NCBI GenBank assembly: GCA_007258455.2
Contig: VDFB02270651.1
Coordinates: forward strand, 493,838,320-493,902,319
Length of the DNA: 64,000 bases
Direction of reading: 5' to 3'
DNA from: Sequoia sempervirens
Taxonomy: Eukaryota > Streptophyta > Pinopsida > Cupressales > Cupressaceae
This document shows, in pieces, positions 22,437-35,455 of this stretch (position 1 is the stretch's first letter; every line of letters begins with the position of its first letter). The notes under the pieces are model-generated. The model ran no database searches, was not told the DNA's origin, and worked only from the letters and a program-made list of their open reading frames with translations. The position numbers and the translations under genes are program-made.

Positions 22437-23283
22437 TATTGGCATATGGCTTTGATGAGGTCAAATTTGGCTACTTGTGTTGTCATTGATGACATCTTGA
22501 GTCTAAAGTTTGATCCACAGTATCAGGTGCACTTATATCGATAAAGAATCTAAGTCTTTGTATTCTATCGACAGAGAAAGTAAAGAATAGGACATCCAGT
22601 TGGTATGCTGATCCGATTATTTCTCTGGATCACTATTTTGGAGTGTGGATCCCCAAGGAAGTTTTCTTAGCTCATACACTATTCTACTGAAGAAGTTTTT
22701 AAGTTTTTCATTGATCATAGTTCAAGTTATGAGGTTTGGTGGCATGTTTTATGATTGTTTTTCATTGTAGTCGATAGACTTGATGTGGTGGATTGTGGAT
22801 GTATGTGGAATAATTGTTTTGCTATCTCCTATGTTTAGAACCTTGGTATGGTTCCTCTCTATAATTCTAGCTGACTTATGATGGTACACTTTGTTTCTAA
22901 TTAAATATTTAAGGCCAACATGGCCGATATAAGCAAAGAATATTATATTTTGTTGAAAGGCCATGTATTGAATTTTTGGGCTAGTGAATATATAAGGAAG
23001 ATTGGTAATTCACTTTGTGTGTGTGGAATGAAGAGAGACAAAGATGTGTGCCAAAAACAATAGTTGATTGATCGAATATTGGTTGTAGTACTGAAGGGTT
23101 TTCAGCAGGAGAACAGAGTAGAGTAGAGTAGAGTAGAACAAATTTGAGCAGAAGGTCCAAAGTCAAATTGTGCTGCTAATATAAAGTTCTATTATTGTTG
23201 TTGATGGTTGTTAGTTCTTTTTTCTAAATCAAAATCATTGAACATTGATTCACCCCCCCTCTCAGTGTTCCTTGCATCCAATT
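22437..23283 (+). repeat. 5' LTR of the + Sirevirus-like element
   Basis: It starts TATTGGCATATGG (the canonical TG has become TA) and ends TTGCATCCAATT. A GAGTA microsatellite of about four units lies at 23116-23136, and the partner LTR has only one or two. Confidence 0.9.
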
Positions 23284-23298
23284 ATTGGTATTAGAGCA
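23284..23298 (+). promoter_or_regulatory. Primer binding site, tRNA-iMet type
   Basis: ATTGGTATTAGAGCA follows the 5' LTR. It differs from the standard initiator tRNA-Met complement by one C-to-T change. Confidence 0.85.
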
Positions 23299-23345
23299 GG
23301 TTCCTCTTTGGAAGCTTAGCAACTTGAGGTGAATATTGAATTACT

Positions 23346-24536
23346 ATGGATGTTAGTGGTCTTCAATAATAGTTGATGGTGGCAGTTGATGATCTTGATC
23401 AATCTAAGGCAGAGGTCATGGAGCTTAAGGAAAATCTTGCAAATGCTGATAAATTCATTCAATCACTGAAGGGAAAGATAAATGACTCAAGGGAAAAGAG
23501 AAAGGAACTATGTGATCAGCTAAAGAAAAAGGAAAACAAAGGTTTAGATGATGTCCATTTAAATCAAACCCTAAAAGAGATAATAGGAGAATGTGAGAAG
23601 CTAGCTAAGGATAATGCAGCTCTAAAAATTGAAATGGAATCTATGGCAATGAAGTTTACTAAAGAGATTGAGAAAAGAAAGAAGAATGAGGAAAATCTAG
23701 CCCAATCTCTAAGAGAAAAGTCTAAAGAATGCAACAAAATTAACAATAGATTTATCTAGTTGGAGATTGAACTGTAGCAATCCAGAAACAATGAACAAGA
23801 GCTTGAGAGACAGATAGTCATTCTTGGTAATGAGCTTGCTACTGCAAATGAACTCAAAGAAAAGTTTAGGACAAGTTCTACCAAGCTTGAAGAAATAACC
23901 AAAAGTTAGAAGGATATAAATGATAAGCAAGGTCTTGGATATGAGAAGGGAGAATGCTCTGGATCTAAATAGAAGAGTCTTGAAAAGAAGAACAAAGGAA
24001 GAAGACATCCAATAAGGAAACCTAATGCTCAAAGATTTAATGGATATTGCTTTGTTTGTAATAAATTTTGACATATGGCTTCTCATTGTAGAAGGAAGAT
24101 AAAACCCAACACTCTATCATTTTTTGGTCAATGTTTCAAATGCAAGAAGTTTGGTCATAAGGCATTAAAATGTTGGAGTATGATTTTCAGTACTAGTAAC
24201 ATTAAATGCTATACCTATGGAAGATTTGGACATGTTGCTAATCATTGTAGGTCAAGAAGAAATTAGTGGAATGGATGGTACAGGTAGAAAGGTCCGGTAT
24301 GTTTCAATTATAACAATCTTGGTCACATTGCAGAGTTCTGTCAGAACAGAAACATGAATAAAAGATGTCCAATGTATCAAGGAAGAAATTCACAAAAAGA
24401 AAATAAAGGTAAAGCAAAAGTTTATGTGGAAGAAATAAAAGATAATATGAAGAAGACATGGGTGAAGAAAAGTGAAACAAATGAAGGAAATAAAGTTGTA
24501 CCAGAAGATACCTCTGGTAGCTCCTTTGGCAAGTGA
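23346..24536 (+). pseudogene. Gag-like coiled-coil protein with four zinc knuckles
   Basis: The likely start is ATG 23346, and its frame continues through 23373-23759. The first ~200 codons are K/E/L-rich with heptad-like spacing (coiled coil, for example ECEKLAKDNAALKIEME). Then come RKPNAQRF and four knuckles: CFVCNKF-stop-HMASHC (24048-24089), CFKCKKFGHKALKC (about 24131-24173), CYTYGRFGHVANHC (about 24206-24250, second Cys lost) and CFNYNNLGHIAEFC (about 24300-24341, second Cys lost). A lysine-rich tail follows to 24536. About eight stops interrupt it. The likely role was RNA binding and particle assembly. Homology to the minus-strand gene at 19433-20530 is clear from the knuckle spacing and linker. 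Confidence 0.75.
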
Positions 24537-24649
24537 TATCAGGCTAATGGCTTAGGGGGAGTTTTTCATGAAAATCCCTTGCCCCCCCCCCCATGTATTG
24601 TTGGCATCGAATATCAATATGTCATTAGTCATTGTGTTATCCATTGATG

Positions 24650-24654
24650 GACGT
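24650..24654. repeat. Target site duplication GACGT (left)
   Basis: It matches GAAGT at 36930-36934 in four of five positions and marks the nested insertion inside the + element. Confidence 0.7.
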
Positions 24655-25763
24655 TGTAGACCCTAAATTTCAAATTGTTCTTCAAACAATAATCACCATT
24701 AGTTTGATTAATCAGTTCAAAACAAGCAAACCTAAGATCCCTATGAAATAATACATTAATGCTTCCCAAATGCAAACAAATGACAAAAAAGGTAAGATAA
24801 ATAAGCATATGAAAAACATGAAGTATCTTTATTTCATAGTGGATTGGTGCTATTGTTGAAAATAGCCCTTTCCCAACCCTTGCTAAGATAAGCTAAATGA
24901 TGATGATAAGATGCTATGAAGATGGATATGGAATGCTAAGATGATAAATGGACAAAATCAATTCTCAGTTTAAGAGAATGACCTTGCATAAAGATTGTGG
25001 AGATTGTGGAGATGAAAATGCTAAGCTTGTGGAGGATTTGATCAAGAATGAAGCCTTTGATTTATAGATTATCTTGATGAGAGATTGGCCAAATGGATGA
25101 ATGTGGGATAAAGAAAAAGCCAATGAAATGAAGACACTTGTCATCTTGTGATAGGATGAGGAATGTGCAAGATTTGGGAAATGTGCCCAAGAGGGGGAAA
25201 TTTCAAATTCAAATTTGATAGTTAATGCTTGGTTTGACCTTTGCAAGGGGACATGTAAGAGACATGTAAGACCTATTAAATGCCTTGTTGGATGTACCTT
25301 TCAACTTGCTTTTGAATTCAAATTTGAGGGAAGATGCCATGTTGAGTGAAAATGTTGATTTAATAAATCAATAAATTGATTTATTGGTGCAAGTGGAAAA
25401 ATCTAGAGAATGCAAGTGGTTAGGATTAGCATTTAATCATGGTTAGATTAGTTTAATGATGATTAGGATGATTTGACCAATATGACTTGATTTAGGAATT
25501 TAAATCAAATCAAAGGGAGATGAAAGGTAATAAATATTTTAGTTAAATAAATATTTGATTTATTTAGCTAAGGGGGATAATGATAGGATCAAATTAAATA
25601 AAGTTTATTTATTTAATTTTAGATGGACGATCCTTAGGAATGAATTAAATAGTCCTGATTTACTTGGTGAATGGATTTGATGAGCTTGATTAATTAAATG
25701 AGCGGATGCATGTGAAGCCTGGTTTACTTGATGAATGCATAATGCTAATTTTGCATGTCTACA
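24655..25763 (-). repeat. 3' LTR (minus sense) of the 12.3 kb element
   Basis: It pairs almost base for base with 35822-36929. On the minus strand it starts TGTAGACATGCAAAATTAGC and ends AGGGTCTACA. The TATA-like CTATAAATCAAAG lies at 25067-25055. Confidence 0.93.
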
Positions 25764-25777
25764 TTTTGCCCCTCTTT
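25764..25777 (-). promoter_or_regulatory. Polypurine tract
   Basis: AAAGAGGGGCAAAA on the minus strand ends exactly at the LTR boundary and is the best evidence for element orientation. Confidence 0.8.
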
Positions 25778-25929
25778 GAAGCAATGTACTTATTGCGTTG
25801 GTTCAAAGAATAAACTTGCCGTGAACAAAAATAAAAAAAATTCTAATTTTTCGGATGCCCCAGTAGAAAGAAGTACATTGGTACATTGCCCCCTCGAGAG
25901 ATTGAGCGAAAATATTTGATTTGAGGGTC

Positions 25930-26360
25930 GATCTCACGATAAAGAGATTCAAAATGGATGGTTATGGATGATAATGCAAATGAGATGATTTTAAGATGCT
26001 TAGAATAGCAAATCTATATTATCTTAAACAACTTAAATGATGATATGATGTGATGATGGATGAGATTGATGATGTGATATGCTCTGATTATGCAATGGAT
26101 GATTTATGAGATGCTTAGACTAACAAATCTATATTATGATGATGTTATGCATGCGATATGATATGCAAAATATTGATGGTTTGTGGATGCAAGATGGATG
26201 CACTGATGATGATGATTAACTACTCATGACATGATGTTAGTGCAGAAAACAAGACATTAGATGATGACAAGAGGATCCAACAAGTCCATGATCTAAGAAG
26301 ACTTTATTAGAGATGGTGATGAGAAATGATGATGATAGATGGATGATGATGATTTTCTTA
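25930..26360. repeat. GAT-rich low-complexity tract
   Basis: Repeated GATGATG/TGATGATA words dominate, with an approximate dispersed unit around GCTTAGAnTAncAAATCTATATTAT at ~25999 and ~26115. It is part of the non-coding 3' region of the 12.3 kb element. Confidence 0.6.
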
Positions 26361-27089
26361 TCAAGGATTGGGATTTGAAAAGGGCTACTTACCTTATGTT
26401 TGATAACACATATAGATACGATGCATCAAGGTATAAAGAACCAGGATGGCATTGTACCTAGTGCGATGGACTTTGACTCGACAAATAGATAGGAGTATTC
26501 TTGTTCACACTTGACATACGGAAACCTTGCTAGGACGTACCTAACAAAGCAAGTATTCACCAAGTTATTTTACAAGAACGTCCAATAAGCACAACAGAAA
26601 AAAGATAATGATCGTTGCCCCATTCCTATCTCTCTAAATCCTTCATTCGGATATCATCGAGAGGTCCTTGGAATGAGCACAATAAGATAATCAAAAGAAA
26701 AGATCAAGTACACAAACAAGTCAATGTTCGTCACACCTTCAACCAAAGGGATGTGTTTTGATAAGATAAGAATCCAAAGTGATATCCAAAATGATGCCCA
26801 TTGTCGGAACGATATATCCTAGGACATGCATTGTATAGGATGATGATGGTTTGATAAGTTGATTGATAGGTTGTTGATATAAGGTTGATTGACATGTTTG
26901 AAAATGATCAAGAGTTTGATTTTGCGTTTAAAAAATTTGTTGTTTGCTTTTGATTTTACGATTGAAGCTTTCTTTTGCTGATTGTTGTACTTGTTTCTAT
27001 TTTTTTGCCAAAGGATGAAGGTGACGATTAGTTTATTATGGATGATTGATTATTGTGGGTGAAAGCGAGATGAGACAGATGGATTTTTT

Positions 27090-27510
27090 AAAATATTTGG
27101 ATGTTTTTGATGTTTTGAAATGTTTTGAGGTTGTTTTTGGTGTTTTCAAGATTTACAAATGTTTTGATTTTTGATTTTTTTGAATGTTTTTTGGATTTTG
27201 ATGTTTTTCAAATGTTTTGGATTTTGATTTTTGAATGTTTTTGGATTTTGATGCTTTTGAATGTTTTGGATTTTGATGTTTTTTTTGAATGTTTTTGGAT
27301 TTTGAATTTTTTTTTTTTAAAAATTGGATTTTGATGTCTCGGGGGCTGATCGAAGATTAGCTTTGCCTATGTTTAAGCTCAGAGATGACGTAGTTCGGAT
27401 TCCAATGTTTTTGATGTTTTTTTTTGAGTGTTTTTGGAATTTTCGATGTTTTGGATTTTTTTGGATTTTTTGATTTTATGATGTTTTTGTATTTTCGCAT
27501 GATTTTGACG
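27090..27510. repeat. Degenerate TTTTGGATTTTGATG minisatellite
   Basis: Units of roughly 25-30 nt built on GTTTTTGGATTTTGATG recur from about 27160 to 27335 and again at 27410-27480, with length-variable T runs. On the element's own (minus) strand this is a CAAAATCCAAAAAC repeat. Open frames over it are F/D-rich artefacts. Confidence 0.75.
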
Positions 27511-27599
27511 ATTTGGATATGGATATGTGTGATGATATTAGTGCTCTGTCTTGGATTTTTGTTGAAAACCAAGATAAGGTTGACTGATCGAATTGATGG

Positions 27600-27713
27600 A
27601 TTGATGATGATGATAACATTGTTGAGGATACACAACAATGCAAGGATTTGATTAATTAGGATTGATAACGATAACATTGTTGAGGATGCACAACAATGTA
27701 AGGATAGTGTTAA
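27600..27713. repeat. Tandem duplication of ~58 bp
   Basis: The block GATGATAACATTGTTGAGGA with CACAACAATGCAAGG appears at about 27607-27645 and again at about 27666-27704 with few changes. It is a local tandem duplication. Confidence 0.8.
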
Positions 27714-28649
27714 GAAACAAAAGGATATCCCGAGATGATGAATTTTTTATTGGATTTGATTGATCATGATTGATGAAGCTTGATTTAGAACAAAAGTTGT
27801 TTGAATGATTTGATGTGACATTTGAAGTGCAACTTAGATGCAACTGATAGTGATGTTCAATTGAAGATAACACTTGATAAGGAACATCTTCTCATCAAAA
27901 TATGCCATGGGCTAGTGATTCAGATTTTGGATCACAAATGCCTTGACCAATTTGATTTCACGTTTGTCAATGTTCAGATCACCACATAAGTTGGAGGATA
28001 TAGATCAAGTTTTATTCTCGAAGCAAGATGTAAATATCTGCCCCCAGTGTCTAGCAATGTATGGAATGTCATGTGTGGATGCTCGGATAGGTGTATGGAT
28101 GTATGGATATGGTAAGCATGCAAAGGATTTCAAGGATTATCTTGCAATAAGATAAGGTGTTTGAACAAAGGAATGCTTCATTTGGATAGTGCCTCATGGC
28201 TCAGATGATGCTAGGTAGGACAGGATCAATGAAAATGACCTATTTCAAGATGTTTACCATAAGCAAGCGTAAAGTGTGCCCCAAACTTTCATCAAGATCA
28301 AGATAACTTGGATGATGGATGCAGATGGATTAAAATGGATTGGATCAATGGTTTATGGATGGATGGATTTATTATGGTTGAGATGGATGGAATTTTGGCT
28401 TTATTATGGATGGGACAGAATGATGGATTTTATTATGGATGGGATGAGATGCTTTCACTTGAAGTGGCACACGTAGATGCTCGATTCTACACATGATGCC
28501 TATTTGCTAGGTTTTCGTCATGGTCTTGCCCAAAGCGCCACCCATGTGGTTTTCACTAGAGGATGATTTTTTATCTTTACTGTTTTCAATCCTTTTTCTA
28601 TTTTTTTTGGATTTTCATATTTTTTGATTTTTTTGATTTTTTTGAAAGA

Positions 28650-31600
28650 TTTTAATCTCATGCTGAATCACCTTGTGGTGTTGATGTAGATGCTTCTGTC
28701 ATAATGTGCCATCGGTATCTTACCTGAAGAATTTGCTTTGCTAAGATACGTGCACTTGAATGCAACTTTTGGGATTCCTAATTTTCTTTGCCTATACTAG
28801 AGTTAGCTTTGTCTCTATGCACACATCGTGATAGAGTGCCTTCAAAATCCTTATGATGAAGGGTCATTGCCAATACATGGTCAATGTGAGAATTGAATAT
28901 CATGCATGGAGGCATGGATGGAGTGTGTTTAGGGATCATAAAAGATGGATTGGTTGACAGCTTGTAATCTTTGACTTTCCAAACTTGGGAAGATGAGAAA
29001 TGATGGGTGGATACAAAAGTGTGTGTGGAATTAGGACCAACTGCTTGATACACTTTATACATCACTAAAAAAGCCTGCTTTTGCTTTTGTGGACATCTTT
29101 GATGGATACTTTTCCCTTTTTTATTTTTCCCCATAGTTTCTTTGACTGATGGAGTTTGATACGGATGATCTTTCTTTGTATTATTTGGTATCCATTTGTA
29201 TTTGATTTGTCCATTATGCTTTCCAGCTTCTTTTTCATTGATAACATTCTTTGTGCTTTGATTCAAATCTTTCCTTCGAAGTTGGTCCCAATTTGTGGAT
29301 GGGGTGATGGGTGGGTGAAGATTCATGGCGTGGCTAGTTGTAGTATTAACATCGGTTTCACCATAAGGATTCTTCGTGCTCCCTATGTTGACATTTTCTT
29401 GAGACGAAGTTGCCCCCAGTATAGTGGTAGTAGTTCCTTCATGCTTTGATTCTGCCTATTCTGAGATGTCTTGTTCAATAAGCATTCTCTAATAGATAGC
29501 CACTATAGATGACGTTAGTTCAACTTGCTGCTCTACTAACTCTAGATTATATTGTTCTATTTGACTTGTTTCCTTGAGTGGATAATGTTGGATATCCTCA
29601 TATTTGATGTCCTTAGTTTGAATTCAGGGTATATTTGATCTTGATGTTGACAGCTTGGTTTGACTATAGGAATCAGTAACCTGCTCTTTTTGTGTAATAA
29701 TGTCAGAAGTAAAGGGATCTTGTTCTGCATGAAGATCATCTATGTGTCCATCTACAGAAAGCATCTCATGGGTAGATGGAGGAGTATGTGCTACATGGAT
29801 ATGATCATCTTGCATAGATAGGAGAGTGTCCATTAGATTATTGTAGTATCTTGACGATACAAATTCTTGATCTTGAATGATTTCAAAGTTGCTTTCGACA
29901 TGCTTTGGATCAAGTTCTTGACATGGGTCAGTTTCAAAGGATGGATTTCTTACAAAGGGTTCTTGGATGTTGTCTTTAGACATGGTTAGTGGTTCAATAT
30001 CCTCAAGTTTCAAGTTCAGGGTTCCTTTAGTATTTGTAACCATGAGGTCAAAGGGGGTCAACATGTCTTGGAAAAGACCATTGCTAGACTTTGGTGAAAT
30101 ATTTTGATCATGCTTTGGAATAAAATTTTGAGATATGTCCTCTAACTCATCAGGTGATGTAGAGACATTTTTGTCATGATCATTGGTCGATGGATCGTGC
30201 ATTATGTCAATAGGATCAAATAATCCTAACACTCCTTGAAAGAGATCACTAAAAAGTGGCTCTTGATGTATGGTGAGTTGATCATTGGATGGGGTAGAAA
30301 CATCTTCAAGGTGCTCATCAATGGAGAGATCTTGATCATTGTTTTCAACAATTGTGGTGGAGGGATTTCCAATGTCTTCAACCATAGGGTCAAATGATAT
30401 TGACATTTCTTGAATTGGATCATTGTTGGTTGATGGATTTTGATCATGATTGAAAAGGGACTTTTGACATATGTTGATTCAATCTTCAGATGAGATAGAA
30501 ACATCTTCAATGTGCTCTTTGATGGATAGATCTTGCTCATTGTTTTCAACAATTGTGGTGAGGAGATTGTCAATGCTATCACCAGTGGTTCAATGTTCAT
30601 CGCTATCCCCAATAGTTATCCTTTTTCGTGTTTGTGCTTGTGTTTTTTGGGCAGCTTGGGAGGCTTGGGCAGCTTGAGAGGCTTGTTGCACTTGTTGAGC
30701 TCGTGTTTCTTGTTGTGTGGCTAGATATTGTTGGATGGCCTTTTGGTAGGCCTAGTGAGCTTTTAGCGCAATGTTATATTGTCTTGTTGCATTTGGTTTC
30801 AGTGGTAGTGGTGGTGGATTTGGAATCGTGTTGGATGTAGTGATGAGTCATTGAGATGCATTTGGAGTGATCGTGAGGGTTTGAGATATGATGGGTGTGA
30901 TAGGGGTGATTGGAATGATCAAAGTGATAGGGATGGTTGGAATGACCGAGGTGATAGGCCCTTGGGAGACCATGTTTTGATTTGTTGGGATCAACATTGT
31001 TGCTTGATTGAATACCATCTATTGGTGTGATGTCGATGGGATATTCAAAAGATTTGATGTGATGGCTTGATTGGTGTTAGGTGGATTGATTTGGATGGAG
31101 TGATTGGTGCTAGGTAAATGGGGGAGCCCTAAACCAAGGAATGATTTTGATATGGGTAATGGTAGTGGAGATGTCTCTTGGTGCAATGACTCAACTATTT
31201 TGGTAAGTGCAGCAATTTTATCTCACCGGATTTGATCTTGATTTCGATCTTGACTTCCTTGATATAGTTGATTTGGTTTTTATTCACATAGATTTGGGAT
31301 GCATACTTGTGTTTTATTTTGGACAATGTTCTGATTTGGGATGATGTTCAAATTTGGCATGATAGGTTGAATTTGAACATTGTTGGTGTTGGGAATCACA
31401 TTGCATTAATTTAGGTAACTTGGATTTTGCATGGTGTTACCTTGACTTGGAATTGTTAACATCTTGTTTGGATTTTGAACAATATTCGTATGATTTGTAA
31501 CCATATTTATCCCAAAGTTTTTTGGATTCATGTTTCAAAAACTTGTACTTGGTACATTCTTGTTGTTCATTTGAAGGCTCATGCATTGATTGTTAGGTTG

Positions 31601-31915
31601 AAATACTTGTAGGTTTGGATTTAGGTCTACTATCGGGAAATGTGTTCCAATATTTGATTTGGGCATACTCACACTTGTTGGTCCATTGAAATTTTTTGAA
31701 GGTAATGATCCCATGTATGGATTGTATAAGTGTGAGTGTTGATAATCAATTGGCGTTGTAAGGCTTTGATAGCTTAGTTGACTTGGATTACTCATGATGT
31801 ATGGATAGTGTTTATATTCCATGTTCTCCTTGTGTTTTGACCTTGTTGCAAAAGTGACCTCTAAGGTTCTTAGGACTAATGACGAGATGAAGGATGAAAG
31901 GTGTAAATGATACAA
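28650..31915 (-). pseudogene. ~1,090-codon Q/N/P-rich and acidic ORF of the 12.3 kb element
   Basis: A single minus frame runs from about 31915 to 28650 with roughly 14 stops and apparently no frameshift. Clean stretches are 31915-31535, 30406-29624 and 29326-28778. The N-terminal third is rich in N, Q, P and S (for example NPYMGSLPSKNFNGPTSV). Then come an alanine/glutamine run (QQASQAAQASQAAQK, about 30690-30640) and a TRKR patch. The middle is acidic with repeats around TTIVENN-x-QDLSI (about 30575 and 30365). The C-terminal part is more basic, with a KKGK patch. No gag, zinc knuckle, protease or RT motif is present. The ATG within ENMEYKHYPY (about 31823) is an alternative start. Function is unknown. 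Retention of one frame suggests former selection. Confidence 0.6.
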
Positions 31916-34900
31916 GTGTTGAACGTTTAGGGACTTTGGATCAATGCTAGACTTAGGGTTTGATTTTGATTGTTCTTGATTTGGATTTGGATAATGAACT
32001 TGTAAACCCTAAGATGTTGGATGTGATCTTAGGATGAATTTTTTCAAAGGATTGCTAATTCAATTAAATGTATGAGAAAGGATGCATTCCCCTACACCTA
32101 ACTAAACAAGGTGATTTTGATTTTGATGAGTTTCCCAAGTCTAAAATGATGTTTCCAAAAATCTAAAGTTGTTTGGGGGATGGGATGATAAATTTTTGGA
32201 TGGATGAAGTGTTTTGATTTTGATCCTAAATGAACCTAAGAAGGACTTTTTTATGAGACCAAGATAGTGAAGAACATGCCTTTCTCTAAGAGTAATTCAA
32301 AATAAAAAAGACCAATGTTTACATGAAAACCATATGACCAAAAGATGTCAAGCACATGTGTCAGGTCCAATTGATTTAATCTTTGCTTGATGGATTCTTT
32401 TTTACCACAAACACACTCTTGATTAGATTTTGAATCTAGATGTCTAATGTCTCAACTTTCCCCTTATCCCACAAAGTGTGTTATGTGGAAACCAAGGAAA
32501 TTTGAGGCAAGAGTTACCTAAAGTTGACTTTAGTAGAAGAAAATTGAGATTAAATCCAAATGTTTAGATTCCTCTAAGGACACAAATCCCAAGGGCAAGC
32601 AATAACATGTGAATTTGTTCAAGAATATTTGCCTCTCCTAAAGGGGTTGCAATTTTGATGATTCATTGAATGTTGGATTTCCAATGTTTTTGATTAAAGC
32701 ACTGTGTTTTCAAATTGACTCACAAGCAATAGAACATCCTAGCTCAATTGGTACATTTTTCTTGGTGGGCTTGCCTCATGCCCTTCATAGAAGAGATGAT
32801 TTTACATGCAACCAAGGAAAGAGTATAAAGGTATGTTAAGAATGAAGTCTTAACCTCTATACTTTAACCAAGATCGAACATGGCAAGTAACTTCTGGAAT
32901 CTAAGTTCCAATGCACCACTTCGATAAACTCGCTCAATGGATCAATTGGTCACTACAAAACAAGGGTTCTATTTCGGACTTTCCGTTCGTGGAGATTGAC
33001 CCATACGAAAGAGTCCCCTTTCGCATCCATCTTGTCAGAATCAACCGCGTGATATTGGCGCTTCTTCTAATATCCACATTTATATCTCGACTGGAAATAC
33101 TCTTGGCTTTAGAGTGTTACCGGTTGAGTCATTCCCTTGGGTGAGTACTTTTTCCCCAAGGCAGGCCCTCTAGGATAAACAAAAGCGAGTAAAGACAAAA
33201 TCCATAACTTGATCAATCTTTGATGGCAACAAAGAGAGAGAATATACGTGATAATGCCCCCATTCACACTTGCACAAGATTTTGTTCAATTTTAAACCCA
33301 AATTGAAGTGTGTATGGGAAATTATTTACGCAACTTAATGTCACCAAAAGCCTTTTGATTCTCAAGATCGTCGTGAGGTGCGAGAGAAGCGCATACGCCT
33401 TTTGATGATATTACTTTGTGTAAATAATTACAAAACAATTAAGACACACATTCATTTTATCCTTCAAAGAAAGGATTTGATTTGTTTTAAGCACCAAAGG
33501 AAAGATGAAGATTGCCTAAAACAAAAAATTAAAGTATACGACAAAATCTCCAAGCATTTTGAAATGTTCATTTTAAAAATTGAAGATGAGTTAGCATGAA
33601 ATAGAAAATTAAGGCATGAAATGTAAGCCCTTAAGCATTAAAAAACTATTTGTGAGTTTCAAGTTTGATGCTTGAATCTTTAACTCCAATTTCGCTTTCA
33701 TTTTCATCCAACTCCAATGCTTGATTTTAACCTTCACCTATAAACATAGAGTTATCACAAATTAGAAGTATACACTCATTGCAAAACTATAATGCATGTA
33801 TAAGGCATGTCCATAATTTGATGAAACAAAAATGGTTGGAAAAATCGATGAGTTATATTTGATGTAATTACAACTCAATAAAATTTCCAAATGTCAAGAC
33901 CTTTTTAGTTCACATCCACTTGAGAGAAAGGACAATTATGACTATTAATTCAAAAAGTTGCATTAATTGTACTAACAGTCATACCAATGTATTTCATGTT
34001 TGTTGAATATCATGAAGCAAGACAAATTTCTCAAATGTTGTAACTATAAAAGGAGAGACAAAATTTGTAATTTATCCACATACAGTCCAAACCCAATAAA
34101 AACTTAAGTAGAAAGCTTAAAACAAACACTACCTCTTTAATAGTACCAAGTCTGTAAGAAAGGTCAACATATTTAACCAATGTTTCATTAAAAGAAAGCT
34201 TTCTCCTCTTCAGGTTTGAGACTCTGAGAAAGTCAAAAAGAGGCAATAGGCGTGAGTCTCTAAAGATGATAATTAGATACTTTTCCACAACTTGCTGGCT
34301 GCCCTCAAATTGCTTAGCATGGATTTTATGGGAATATAGACCTCACAAGCATCAAGATAGATTTGGACGAGTCAATTTTTTTAATATAGTGCGGCATTCA
34401 ACTCTTATCAGAATACAATATGCCTATATTGATAGAAATGATTATGAATGTGTTAGTAGCAAACATCGATTTCTTTTCTCATTTAAAATAGCACATAGCA
34501 TACTCCACGTATATTAAATGAAAGCAGCGATATGATATCAATTGGAGACAGTGACATTAATGATAGAAAATGGTGATGTTAATGATGGAAGACCATGAAT
34601 TCCTCCCCTCATAAATGTGCTCCCATAGTCAGAAGCATGCATTGCAAATTCTGCAACATACGCAGAGGTAAACATGGTTCTCATTAAATGGTTAATAGGG
34701 CACTACAAAGTCACAAATAAGTCAACATGTGCCAGTACGAAGTGACATTAAAACCATATCAATAAAGATTGAGAACCATATGAATAGATTTGATTATAAA
34801 TTGCGGTTACCGTAAGCATTTAAGACATTAATTAGCACAAGATTCAAATTAAAGACTGCCTCAACAACTTGCCTTTACCACTTCAATTCTGTGTACCTGC

Positions 34901-34999
34901 TTTATTTTAAAAGCTTCAGAAGATTTCAAAATACGCAAGGAGAAAGAAGAAAACAAAAATTTCAAGGAAATGCACTTGGTAGGTGTAAAGTAAGGCACG

Positions 35000-35250
35000 T
35001 GGACTCTTTGACAAATAAGGCATGTGGACCCTTTGGCAGAATGTTTCAAAGGACTGTGGTTTCAGCAAATGACATGAAGCATAAGCAAGTTACGTGGAGG
35101 TACAGGTAAGGCACATGGAATCTTTGATAGAATGTTTCAAAGACATGACTTTATGGTTGAAGAGTGGCCTGTGCACTGTTTGGTAGGCAATGTATGTAAA
35201 ATGTGGAAGCACAGACAAGGCATGCAAGTTGTTCATCAGAATGCCTCAAA
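35000..35250. repeat. Degenerate tandem repeats (AGGCA-TGTGGA... units)
   Basis: Three diverged units share AAGGCACGTGGA/AAGGCATGTGGA/AAGGCACATGGA followed by CTTTG and AGAATGTTTCAAAG or AGAATGCCTCAAAG, at about 34992-35055, 35108-35150 and 35217-35255. They lie in the element leader. Confidence 0.65.
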
Positions 35251-35288
35251 GTAATATGGTCTCATGGAATGCTAATGATAGTGGGATC

Positions 35289-35455
35289 TGCGCACAAATG
35301 GGAGCTTTGGGGACAGATTTAGACATGTATAGGCTTTAGAAACTTTTAAGTAAATCCAAGAGTAGGTGTAAAGACAAACTCCTCGGCCTCTTCTACATCC
35401 TCCCTACTTGCACACAAATGGGAGCTTTGGAGACAAATTTAGACATGTATTAAAG
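35289..35455. repeat. Duplicated ~45-bp segment
   Basis: GCACAAATGGGAGCTTTGG with GACA-ATTTAGACATGTAT after it occurs at about 35291-35331 and again at about 35409-35449 with few differences. Confidence 0.85.

Noticed and set aside
27125..27670. Phenylalanine/aspartate-rich frames
   Set aside because: They are translations of the TTTTGGATTTTGATG repeat on either strand.
32740..32870. SINE with A box TAGCTCAATTGG
   Set aside because: No B box at the right distance, no A-rich tail and no flanking repeat.
32900..33240. GC-richer patch as an organelle-derived or host exon insert
   Set aside because: Only short frames, no recognised protein or RNA, and no sharp borders.
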